Shown: positions 1 through 5,281, counted from the stretch's first letter. The stretch: DNA of 5,311 nucleotides from an uncultured Eubacterium sp. (GCA_910577215.1 CAJTMQ010000008.1:1-5311); one strand, 5' to 3'. Notes: a model not told the origin generated them from the letters alone. Program-made: numbers and translations.

Positions 1-411
1 GGCTGAATCAAAAGCCTTATAAACTGATGCAAAGCGAACATATGCCACCTCATCAATTTCACGCAGCTTTTCCATTATAAGTTCACCGATACGAACACTC
101 ATAACCTCTCTGTCCGTTGCACTCTGAAGAGTTGTTTCAATCTCTGAAATCGCATTTTCAAGATCTGCCGAGGTTACAGGTCTTTTCTCACAGGCACGAA
201 GCATTCCCTTTAAAACCTTGTTACGGTCAAACACTTCTCTGCTTCTGTCTTTCTTAATAACAATAATCGGAACATCCTCTATTGTTTCGTATGTGGTGAA
301 ACGCTTGCCGCACTGAATACACTCTCTGCGGCGGCGGATACGCTCATTTTCATCTGTTGGGCGAGAATCTATAACTTTGCTTTCCTCATAACCGCAAAAC
401 GGACATCTCAT
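1..411 (-). CDS. nrdR: NrdR, transcriptional repressor of ribonucleotide reductase genes (3' end cut by window edge)
   Basis: Reading leftward from ATG at 409-411, the 137 visible codons are open and give a protein beginning MRCPFCGYEESKVIDSR. The N-terminal zinc ribbon is intact, with Cys3, Cys6, Cys31 and Cys34 in two CxxC pairs and an arginine-rich stretch (R26-R29) before the second pair. An ATP-cone domain follows from about residue 48 (VPIIVIKKDRSREVFDRNKV) and runs to the edge, ending in VAYVRFASVYKAF, the usual end of that domain. The family is about 150 residues long, so only a short C-terminal tail should be missing. By family knowledge NrdR senses ATP/dATP through the cone and represses nrd operons in the cytoplasm. 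The start is set by a strong ribosome binding site (AAAGGGGGA, minus strand, about 420-428). No nrd gene is visible here, so it acts in trans on targets elsewhere. Identification is secure. Confidence 0.97.
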   Translation of the reverse strand, partial: MRCPFCGYEESKVIDSRPTDENERIRRRRECIQCGKRFTTYETIEDVPIIVIKKDRSREVFDRNKVLKGMLRACEKRPVTSADLENAISEIETTLQSATDREVMSVRIGELIMEKLREIDEVAYVRFASVYKAFDSA

Positions 412-446
412 ATTAAAAATCCCCCTTTAGACTTTTCATATATGCC

Positions 447-475
447 ATTATATCACAAGATATAGAGAAATGCAA
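447..475 (-). promoter_or_regulatory. nrdR promoter (sigma-A type, extended -10)
   Basis: On the minus strand, TTGCAT (470-475) and TATAAT (447-452) are separated by exactly 17 bp. A TG dinucleotide one base upstream of the -10 gives an extended -10 element. The expected start site is near position 440, leaving a leader of about 30 nt before the nrdR start codon. This gives nrdR its own promoter, independent of the transporter gene upstream. Confidence 0.8.
453..468 (-). promoter_or_regulatory. Possible NrdR box inside the nrdR promoter
   Basis: The minus-strand 16-mer TCTCTATATCTTGTGA lies between the -35 and -10 elements of the nrdR promoter. It matches 12 of 16 positions of the published NrdR box consensus as I recall it (acaCwAtATaTwGtgt). 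A site here would block RNA polymerase and so imply autorepression. A second similar sequence lies upstream at 489-504, but the 36-bp spacing differs from the usual helical-turn spacing, so the call is tentative. Confidence 0.35.
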
Positions 476-488
476 GTATTTTTACTTT

Positions 489-504
489 ACACAACATATT
501 GAAA
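489..504 (-). promoter_or_regulatory. Possible second NrdR box upstream of nrdR
   Basis: The minus-strand 16-mer TTTCAATATGTTGTGT sits just after the transporter stop codon and just upstream of the nrdR -35. It matches 12 of 16 positions of the NrdR box consensus as I recall it, with a perfect TTGTGT right half. NrdR boxes are normally paired, which is why this weak copy is worth recording. Its distance of 36 bp to the copy at 453-468 is not a whole number of helical turns, which weakens the case. Confidence 0.3.
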
Positions 505-506
505 AA

Positions 507-1391
507 TTATGCTTTCTTACGAAGTTCATTCCTGTTATTGTATATGAACATCCATACTGCCATTGCACAGATAATAAAGTAACCTACAAAAGACCATAAA
601 TCGGGAATATCACCAAAGGCAAAGAAGCCGACTATTGCCGCAAAAACAACCTGAGAATAATCATAAACGGAAATTTCCCTGCTTGGTGCATGCGTATATG
701 CGGCAGTAATTGAAAACTGACCGCCTGCTGCACATAGACCCGCCATAAGCAGTGCCGCCCATTGCCACAGCTCCATATGATGATAATTAAAAATAAGATA
801 CGGAGCGGTTACAATGCTTGAAAATGCAGAAAAGAAAAACACAATCAGCTTGCCGTTTTCGCCTGTTATACCAAGCCAGCGAACACAGGTATAAGCACCG
901 CCTGCACACATTCCGCCGATAAATCCCGCCATGGAAGCAATAATATTTTCATTACCAAAGGTTGGCTTTATTATAAAAAGTGCGCCTACAAAAGCAACGG
1001 CAATTGCTATTGCCTGCTTCAGCCGGACTTTCTCTTTAATGAATATTGCAGAAAATATCAGTGCAAAAAACGGACTCATTTTATTAAGCATTGATGCATC
1101 TGATAATTCAATTTTATCTATAGCATAAAAATTACCGAATACACCTGCCAGACCGACAACCGATCGGAGTGTAAGGTATTTCATGCTGCCTTTTTTTGGT
1201 TTTAGGCTTTCACCTGCTTTTAGCAAAGCAAAAAGTGCAAAGAACATTGCAACAAAATTCCTGAAAAACACTTTCTGAAAGGTTGGAACATCACCGGAAA
1301 GTCTTACAAAGGTGTTCATTCCCGTAAAGCACACAGCAGAAAGCAGGATGTAAATTACACCCAAGGTTTTATTGCTTAACTGTTTGCTCAT
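507..1391 (-). CDS. EamA/DMT-superfamily membrane transporter (ten helices)
   Basis: A 294-residue protein of the drug/metabolite transporter superfamily with two EamA halves, the usual length for this family. About ten hydrophobic helices can be seen, roughly at residues 10-30, 41-58, 72-92, 98-118, 125-142, 151-172, 181-202, 208-230, 242-260 and 265-284, with a basic C-terminal tail (RNELRKKA). The first half carries the typical FIKEKVRLKQAIAIAVAFVG segment (117-136), with the conserved acidic-basic pair E120/K121 after helix 4. The matching position of the second half has GD (260-261) instead of GE. It sits in the cytoplasmic membrane; the substrate cannot be read from sequence. The start codon is only 2 bp past the aminotransferase stop and has no clear Shine-Dalgarno, so translational coupling is likely. 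Export or uptake of an amino acid or related metabolite handled by the aminotransferase is a reasonable inference only. Confidence 0.93.
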   Translation of the reverse strand: MSKQLSNKTLGVIYILLSAVCFTGMNTFVRLSGDVPTFQKVFFRNFVAMFFALFALLKAGESLKPKKGSMKYLTLRSVVGLAGVFGNFYAIDKIELSDASMLNKMSPFFALIFSAIFIKEKVRLKQAIAIAVAFVGALFIIKPTFGNENIIASMAGFIGGMCAGGAYTCVRWLGITGENGKLIVFFFSAFSSIVTAPYLIFNYHHMELWQWAALLMAGLCAAGGQFSITAAYTHAPSREISVYDYSQVVFAAIVGFFAFGDIPDLWSFVGYFIICAMAVWMFIYNNRNELRKKA

Positions 1392-1393
1392 AA

Positions 1394-2653
1394 TTAACCA
1401 AGCAGCTTTTCAATGCATGCAAGCTGAACGCATATGCAAAGCAGCTCTGCTGCCATATCAAGCTCGGCAACAGGAGGGAAGCTCGGAGCAATACGGATAT
1501 TGCTGTCCTTATCGTCCTTGCCGTAAGGATATGTTGCACCTACAGATGTTAAAACAACACCTGCTTCCTTGCAAAGCTCGCCTACTCTTTTTGCACAGCC
1601 TTCCATAACATCAAGGCTGATAAAATATCCGCCCTTAGGGTTAAACCATGAAGCAATACCCTTACCTGAAAGCTCATTATCAAGATGTCTTAAAACCATA
1701 TCAAACTTCGGTTTAAGAATTTCTGCATGCTTTTTCATATGTGCACGAACACCGTCTGCATCACCGAAAAATTCAACGTGACGGTGCTGATTCATCTTAT
1801 CATAGCTTATAGTCTGAACATTAAGACGCTTTTTGATTGCCGCAATATTATTATCGCTTGCAATAAGAGCCGAAACACCCGAACCCGGGAATGTGATTTT
1901 AGAGGTTGAACAAACCTCAATAACCATATCCTCGTTACCGTATTCAGGCAATACGTCAAATATATTAAGAAGCTCATCACTGTCCTTATCAAGATCATGA
2001 ATACAGTAAGCATTATCCCAGATAATTCTGAAATCCTTTGCCGCCGGCTTCATTGCCGCAATACGCTTAACAACAGCATCACTGTATGTTATTCCCTGAG
2101 GGTTTGAATACTTGGGAACACAGAACATACCTTTAACGGAATCATCCTTGATATATTCCTCAATAGCATCCATATCAGGACCATCTTCCTTCATTGCAAT
2201 GTTAATCATTTTAATTCCGAAATATTCAAGAATTGTAAAATGACGGTCATAACCGGGAACGGGGCAAAGAAATTTAACCTCAGGCAATCTGCACCAAGGG
2301 GTATCACCTGCACCATGAGTATAACACTGGCTTATATAATCAAACATAAGTGTAAGGCTCGCATTAGGACCTACTATAACATTCTTGGAATCCACGCCCA
2401 TTAAATCCGCAAAAAGTTTTTTACAGCTCGGGATACCATCCAGTATACCGTAGTTTCTTATATCAACGCCGTCTGAAACATAATCCTTAACATCATTCAT
2501 TTGAGATGATAAATCAAGCTGATCTGCACCCGGCTTACCTCTGCTCATATCAAGCTTTAAGCCTTTGGATTTAAAATCATTAAAACGTTTTTCAAGAGCT
2601 TTCTGCTCTGCTTTCAATTCTTCCGCAGTCATTTGAGAATAAAGTTTTTCCAT
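1394..2653 (-). CDS. PLP-dependent class I/II aminotransferase, probably aspartate-aminotransferase-like (PF12897 type)
   Basis: A 419-residue fold-type I aminotransferase. Visible active-site residues are the phosphate-site segment GPNAS (95-99), N184 in YSNPQG, D213 and Y216 in IWDNAY, the Schiff-base lysine K252 in CSTSKITFPGSG, and the carboxylate-binding R387 in NIRIAPSFPP. All catalytic positions are therefore present and the length is normal. The N-terminal LDMSRGKPGADQLDLS segment (34-49) and overall style match the clade often annotated as aminotransferase class I/II or MocR-like (PF12897), which includes an aspartate aminotransferase from Corynebacterium. The exact substrates are an inference. 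There is no DNA-binding domain, so it is not a MocR regulator. The start at 2651-2653 is set by GGAGGG (2661-2666) with a 7-nt gap. It is the first gene of a two-gene operon with the EamA transporter and has its own promoter. Confidence 0.93.
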   Translation of the reverse strand: MEKLYSQMTAEELKAEQKALEKRFNDFKSKGLKLDMSRGKPGADQLDLSSQMNDVKDYVSDGVDIRNYGILDGIPSCKKLFADLMGVDSKNVIVGPNASLTLMFDYISQCYTHGAGDTPWCRLPEVKFLCPVPGYDRHFTILEYFGIKMINIAMKEDGPDMDAIEEYIKDDSVKGMFCVPKYSNPQGITYSDAVVKRIAAMKPAAKDFRIIWDNAYCIHDLDKDSDELLNIFDVLPEYGNEDMVIEVCSTSKITFPGSGVSALIASDNNIAAIKKRLNVQTISYDKMNQHRHVEFFGDADGVRAHMKKHAEILKPKFDMVLRHLDNELSGKGIASWFNPKGGYFISLDVMEGCAKRVGELCKEAGVVLTSVGATYPYGKDDKDSNIRIAPSFPPVAELDMAAELLCICVQLACIEKLLG

Positions 2654-2660
2654 ATATTTG

Positions 2661-2666
2661 CCCTCC
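2661..2666 (-). promoter_or_regulatory. Ribosome binding site of the aminotransferase, touching an inverted repeat
   Basis: GGAGGG on the minus strand lies 7 nt before the start codon and fixes the start. Its first two bases are also the end of the inverted repeat at 2665-2682, so binding or folding at that repeat could affect ribosome access. Confidence 0.75.
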
Positions 2667-2682
2667 GTTAAATTTTTAACGG
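2665..2682 (-). promoter_or_regulatory. 18-bp inverted repeat at the aminotransferase transcription start (candidate operator or leader hairpin)
   Basis: The plus-strand sequence is CCGTTAAATTTTTAACGG: 8-bp perfect arms with a 2-bp centre. It spans the position where transcription should start, given the -10 at 2687-2692, and its end overlaps the Shine-Dalgarno. Because the predicted start falls within the upstream arm, a full RNA hairpin would probably not form, so a DNA operator for an unknown regulator is the likelier reading. No regulator for it is recognised in the window. Confidence 0.5.
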
Positions 2683-2686
2683 AAGT

Positions 2687-2715
2687 ATTTTACCACTTTT
2701 AAATTCATATTGCAA
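2687..2715 (-). promoter_or_regulatory. Promoter of the aminotransferase-transporter operon
   Basis: On the minus strand TTGCAA (2710-2715) and TAAAAT (2687-2692) are 17 bp apart. The -35 lies inside a 12-bp perfect palindrome, ATATTGCAATAT (2707-2718). The promoter begins within a few bases of the small gene's stop codon at 2722, with no terminator in between, so the operon can be driven both by this promoter and by read-through from dinB. Confidence 0.7.
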
Positions 2716-2721
2716 TATCTA

Positions 2722-2952
2722 CTACTGCGCAAGTTCCAAAAACCACCTTGTTTCTTCCAAAAACAGGTACGTTTCTCTGCCCGCAATCATACATTTATAG
2801 CGTATTCCCGCACCGCCTGATTTCAATGAGGCGGCAGGGCGGATGTCCATAACCCTGTCCACCTCATATCTGCCACCCTCAATTTTAACCTCTTTCGGAA
2901 TAATATTTCCGTCAATATCAAAAACTGCTGTTACTTCTACATAATTTTTCAT
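2722..2952 (-). CDS. Small conserved-looking protein of unknown function, partner gene of dinB
   Basis: A 76-residue soluble protein (8-9 kDa) with no signal peptide or membrane segment. It reads as a compact beta-rich fold: an opening strand (VEVTAVFDIDGNIIPKEV, 6-23), a GGRYEVDRVMDIR turn-strand unit (26-38), and a final GRETYLFLEETRWFLE segment. I recognise its type as a small hypothetical often found beside DNA polymerase IV genes in Clostridia. The pattern of a G-x-x-Y-x-V-x-x-V core and terminal RWF resembles the DUF6504 domains associated with ImuB-type Y-family polymerases, but that is resemblance only. The start is 6 bp after the dinB stop, in the same frame, so both are surely co-transcribed. 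The only ribosome binding site is AAGGAG in the last dinB codons (2965-2970), 12 nt from the start, which is longer than optimal. A role as a DinB accessory factor is inferred from context. Confidence 0.85.
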   Translation of the reverse strand: MKNYVEVTAVFDIDGNIIPKEVKIEGGRYEVDRVMDIRPAASLKSGGAGIRYKCMIAGRETYLFLEETRWFLELAQ

Positions 2953-2958
2953 AATGCA

Positions 2959-4206
2959 TTACATCTCCTTGTAGTCTTTAAAGTACCCGATTGGGTGAAT
3001 TGTGTGATCATCGTGCGGATTGAAGCGGCTGAGCTTGGTATCTGCAAGAAGCGATGCTCGCTGCACGGAATAGTTGCCGAATCGTCGTCTTATATCATCT
3101 ACGGCCTTTTCAAGTTTCTCCAATTTTTCTCTTTTTTCTACAGAACCTGACAAATCAAACTGTACTGCTTCATCAATGTTAAAATCCGAAACAGCTATAC
3201 CGATGCTTCTTAAAGGATTTTTCCAATTGTAATTTTCAAGAAAAATCTTCATAGCCATATCAATAATTTCAGATGATACATCCGTATGAGCTTTAAGCTG
3301 ACCCTGCCTTGTAAAATGATAAAGATTTTTATCACGCAGGGTTATAGTTACTGTTTTTCCTTTCAGGCCCTGCTCTCTCATTCTGCGTGCAACGCTTTCT
3401 CCAAGCACGGTAAAAACAGTTTTAACATCACTGTTATTAACCATATCACGCGGTGTAGTTGTTGAATTGCCGACGCTTTTAACTGCACGCTCATCATCCA
3501 TATGACGCACAGGTGAGGTATCCAGTCCGTTTGAAAAGTTGTGCAGAATCTCTCCGTTTTTTCCGAAAACAGAAGTTAAAAAATGAAGATCTGCTTTGGC
3601 AATATCCCCGATTGTATAAATACCGTAGGATGCAAGCTTTCTTGTTGTTGCAGGACCGACAAACAGCAAATCATTGCATGGGCTGTTCCACACAATATCC
3701 TTATAATTTTGCTTATTGATAACAGTTACCGCATCGGGCTTTTTATAGTCGGAACCGAATTTTGCAAAAATTTTATTCCAAGAAACGCCGATGCTTACTG
3801 TTATACCAAGCTCTGCCTTAACACGTTCTCTTATTTCCTCGGCAATATCCTGTCCGCTTCTTCGGCTGCCCGTAACATCAACCCAGTTTTCGTCAAGACC
3901 AAATGGTTCTATATAATCGGAATAATCCATATATATTTTCTTAGCCATATTTGAAAAACGGACATAAAGCGGAAAATTCGGAGGCACAACAACTAAACCG
4001 GGGCACTTGCTTCTCGCCTTCCATAAAGGCTCTGCCGTTTGAATTCCATATTTGGATGCAATTTCATTTTTAGTTAAAACTATTCCATGTCGTGTTTCCT
4101 CACTTCCGCCCACAACAACAGGTTTATCTCTTATTTCAGGATGATGCAGACATTCAACCGAAGCATAAAATTTATTGCAGTCTATGTGTAAAATGGTTTT
4201 TTCCAT
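2959..4206 (-). CDS. dinB: Y-family translesion DNA polymerase, DinB/Pol IV type
   Basis: A 415-residue error-prone polymerase that copies past damaged bases in the cytoplasm. The palm holds catalytic D9 in ILHIDCNKFYASVE and the D105-E106 pair in GLDENWVDVTG; the steric-gate position is Y14. The segment GVSWNKIFAKFGSDYKKPDA (140-159) is the conserved Y-family palm/nucleotide region. A helix-hairpin-helix thumb follows (LLFVGPATTRKLASYGIYTI, 180-199), then the little-finger domain from about SVGNSTTTPRDM (244-255) to about residue 348. The N-terminal D-x-N-x-F-Y pattern is closer to UmuC than to E. coli DinB. The expected clamp-binding QLxLF motif is represented by QFDLS (349-353), missing its final aromatic residue. 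No umuD-like partner is seen. The start is supported by AAGGTG (4214-4219) with a 7-nt gap. Expression is probably SOS-controlled through the LexA box at 4222-4235. Confidence 0.95.
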   Translation of the reverse strand: MEKTILHIDCNKFYASVECLHHPEIRDKPVVVGGSEETRHGIVLTKNEIASKYGIQTAEPLWKARSKCPGLVVVPPNFPLYVRFSNMAKKIYMDYSDYIEPFGLDENWVDVTGSRRSGQDIAEEIRERVKAELGITVSIGVSWNKIFAKFGSDYKKPDAVTVINKQNYKDIVWNSPCNDLLFVGPATTRKLASYGIYTIGDIAKADLHFLTSVFGKNGEILHNFSNGLDTSPVRHMDDERAVKSVGNSTTTPRDMVNNSDVKTVFTVLGESVARRMREQGLKGKTVTITLRDKNLYHFTRQGQLKAHTDVSSEIIDMAMKIFLENYNWKNPLRSIGIAVSDFNIDEAVQFDLSGSVEKREKLEKLEKAVDDIRRRFGNYSVQRASLLADTKLSRFNPHDDHTIHPIGYFKDYKEM

Positions 4207-4221
4207 TGTTTTTCACCTTAT

Positions 4222-4235
4222 CGAACATTTGTTTT
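4222..4235 (-). promoter_or_regulatory. LexA (SOS) box of dinB
   Basis: CGAACATTTGTTTT on the plus strand fits the Gram-positive LexA operator, CGAAC-N4-GTT with a degenerate outer half. It directly abuts the -10 element (4236-4241) and covers the predicted transcription start, the expected place for a repressor. LexA control of a translesion polymerase is well established; control at this locus is inferred. No lexA gene is in the window. Confidence 0.75.
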
Positions 4236-4264
4236 ATCATACATCAAAACAGCATTTTTGTCAA
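4236..4264 (-). promoter_or_regulatory. dinB promoter (consensus sigma-A)
   Basis: On the minus strand TTGACA (4259-4264) and TATGAT (4236-4241) are exactly 17 bp apart, close to the ideal consensus. A promoter this strong makes sense only if normally repressed, which the adjoining LexA box supplies. The predicted leader is about 23 nt. Confidence 0.85.
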
Positions 4265-4289
4265 CACCCTTTTTTGTTTTCTTCTCCAT

Positions 4290-4512
4290 TCTTATGCGGC
4301 TCAGTATAATTTTATATCCGTTTGGAATGTCGGGCCTCGGCTTTGTTTCAACAAACATCTTCCCCGATTTAACAGATGTTGACGAACTGATTACAGGCAG
4401 CGCAGTGCTCGCCGTTCATATCTGCGTTGCGGTAATTCCCATTATTGCTGCACTCATCTCTCTTTATCTGTTAAAGAAATTTTTAGGAAGGCAGCAAAAA
4501 GGTATTAAATAA
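4290..4512 (+). pseudogene. Remnant of a GPH-type MFS sugar transporter (C-terminal fragment with internal deletion)
   Basis: An open frame that can begin as far left as TTG at 4258 and ends at TAA 4510-4512 encodes at most 84 residues. Counting from that TTG, residues 13-34 form a transmembrane helix (RLSIILYPFGMSGLGFVST) followed by FPDLTDVDELITG (35-47). That acidic motif is characteristic of the glycoside-pentoside-hexuronide transporter family just before its penultimate helix. In intact members it continues with an RREG-type stretch and another helix. Here it jumps straight to SAVLAVHICVAVIPIIAALISLYLLKKF, which reads like the last helix and tail. So the front of the protein is gone and roughly 50 residues seem deleted near 4396-4401. 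No ribosome binding site precedes the TTG at 4258 or the ATGs at 4294 and 4327, and the TTG lies at the edge of the dinB -35. The left boundary is approximate. A small functional membrane protein is the less likely alternative. Confidence 0.7.
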
Positions 4513-4516
4513 CATC

Positions 4517-4552
4517 AACAAATCACTGCCGTTATAACGGCAGTGATTTGTT
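4517..4552. terminator. Perfect 36-bp palindrome, probable bidirectional terminator
   Basis: Two perfect 18-bp arms meet at 4534/4535 with no spacer. The GC-rich core CACTGCCG pairs with CGGCAGTG around a TTATAA loop, and the outer arms are A-rich on one side and T-rich on the other, so each strand ends in a modest U-rich tract. It lies 4 bp after the transporter-remnant stop and ends 1 bp before the tetR -35. It would insulate tetR from transcription coming from the left. Confidence 0.75.
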
Positions 4553-4553
4553 A

Positions 4554-4582
4554 TTGACAAAGAAAAAATATAATGATATGAT
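4554..4582 (+). promoter_or_regulatory. tetR promoter (consensus sigma-A)
   Basis: TTGACA (4554-4559) and TATGAT (4577-4582) with a 17-bp spacer give a near-perfect promoter. The expected start is near 4589, inside the adjoining inverted repeat, so the gene should be repressible by whatever binds there. Confidence 0.85.
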
Positions 4583-4608
4583 ATTTACATACTAACAGTA
4601 TGTAAATA
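4582..4608 (+). promoter_or_regulatory. 27-bp inverted repeat, probable TetR-family operator (autoregulation)
   Basis: Perfect 12-bp arms surround a 3-bp centre at 4594-4596; the inner sequence is TTTACATACT / AGTATGTAAA. It starts at the last base of the -10 and ends at the Shine-Dalgarno of the tetR-family gene, covering the start site. Size and position are typical of an operator bound by a TetR dimer that represses its own gene. Binding is inferred, not shown. Confidence 0.75.
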
Positions 4609-4621
4609 AAGGACATGTACT

Positions 4622-5266
4622 ATGGCAAGAAATAAATACCCCGAAGAAACAAGAAAGCTGATTATTGAAAAAGCAACTGAGCTTTTTTTACAGAAAGGCT
4701 ATGAAAACACAACCATTCAGGACATCATTGACAATTTAGGCGGATTAACAAAGGGGGCTGTTTACCACCACTTTTCATCTAAAAACGATATTCTGCTTGC
4801 AGTTATGACCAATATATACGAAGATAATCATTTGCTTGAAGATTGGGCAAATGTGCTTAAAAGAACCGATTTGACGGGAAAAGAAAAAATAAAAAAGATG
4901 TTTTTTATGTCACTTACCGATGCAGATGAATTAAAATTTGCATCTATGAAGGTTGACTATAAAAAAACACCTGAGCTTTTAAGTGATTTTCTGAACAGAA
5001 CCGTTAATCATCTGGCTCCAACCTTTTTTGAACCTGCAATTTATGAAGGAATAAAGGATGGTTCTATAAAAACAGATTACCCCGAAGAGCTTGCAGAGGT
5101 TATGCTTGTTATTGCAAACATATGGCTTAATCCCATTGTATTCCCCTGTGACAATGAAAAGCTGAAAAACAAATTTATGTTTTTATGTAATCTGGCAGAC
5201 CGGCTTGGAATAGACGGACTGCTTAATGATATTTACCCTGCATTTTCTAAATATGCAAATCAATAA
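4622..5266 (+). CDS. TetR/AcrR-family transcriptional regulator
   Basis: A 214-residue one-component repressor of normal family length. The N-terminal DNA-binding domain spans about residues 8-55: helix 1 (RKLIIEKATELFLQKGY, 11-27), helix 2 (TIQDIIDNLG, 31-40) and the recognition helix region LTKGAVYHHF (42-51). A GG pair at 40-41 adds one residue between the helices compared with AcrR or TetR, a form I recognise from a Firmicutes subgroup. The rest (about 60-214) is a helical ligand-binding and dimerisation domain with no recognisable ligand signature, as usual. The start is fixed by AAAGGA (4608-4613), 8 nt upstream. Promoter and operator-like repeat lie immediately before, supporting autorepression. 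The usual divergent or downstream efflux target is not visible: the neighbour on the left is a decayed transporter and the window ends on the right. Confidence 0.95.
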   Translation: MARNKYPEETRKLIIEKATELFLQKGYENTTIQDIIDNLGGLTKGAVYHHFSSKNDILLAVMTNIYEDNHLLEDWANVLKRTDLTGKEKIKKMFFMSLTDADELKFASMKVDYKKTPELLSDFLNRTVNHLAPTFFEPAIYEGIKDGSIKTDYPEELAEVMLVIANIWLNPIVFPCDNEKLKNKFMFLCNLADRLGIDGLLNDIYPAFSKYANQ

Positions 5267-5281
5267 AAAACTTATTATTAC

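Noticed and set aside
490..535. Possible terminator after the transporter gene
   Set aside because: Only a 3-bp stem (CTT-CGT-AAG) is found near a short T-run on the minus strand, which is too weak to call.
931..1128. Plus-strand open frame inside the EamA transporter gene
   Set aside because: It is antisense to a clearly coding membrane protein, has no ribosome binding site and gives no recognisable protein.
1372..1909. Three short plus-strand open frames opposite the aminotransferase
   Set aside because: They lie antisense to conserved active-site regions of the aminotransferase, overlap one another and show no protein-like pattern.
1807..2013. Minus-strand open frame in another frame of the aminotransferase
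   Set aside because: It is fully contained in the aminotransferase gene in a shifted frame, with no start signal.
1394..2653. MocR-type transcription factor
   Set aside because: The family name of this aminotransferase clade suggests it, but there is no N-terminal winged-helix domain; the protein begins directly with the aminotransferase region.
3513..3954. Plus-strand open frames opposite dinB
   Set aside because: They are antisense to the conserved palm and thumb of DinB, and their Cys/Ile-rich composition is typical of shadow frames.
4258..4289. Extending the transporter remnant to the TTG at 4258 as a true start
   Set aside because: The TTG is next to the dinB -35 element, has no ribosome binding site, and the first dozen residues look like translated T-rich DNA, so I began the remnant near 4290.
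4092..4382. Plus-strand 96-residue open frame spanning the dinB start and promoter
   Set aside because: It crosses the dinB promoter and LexA box antisense, runs in a different frame from the transporter remnant and has no ribosome binding site.
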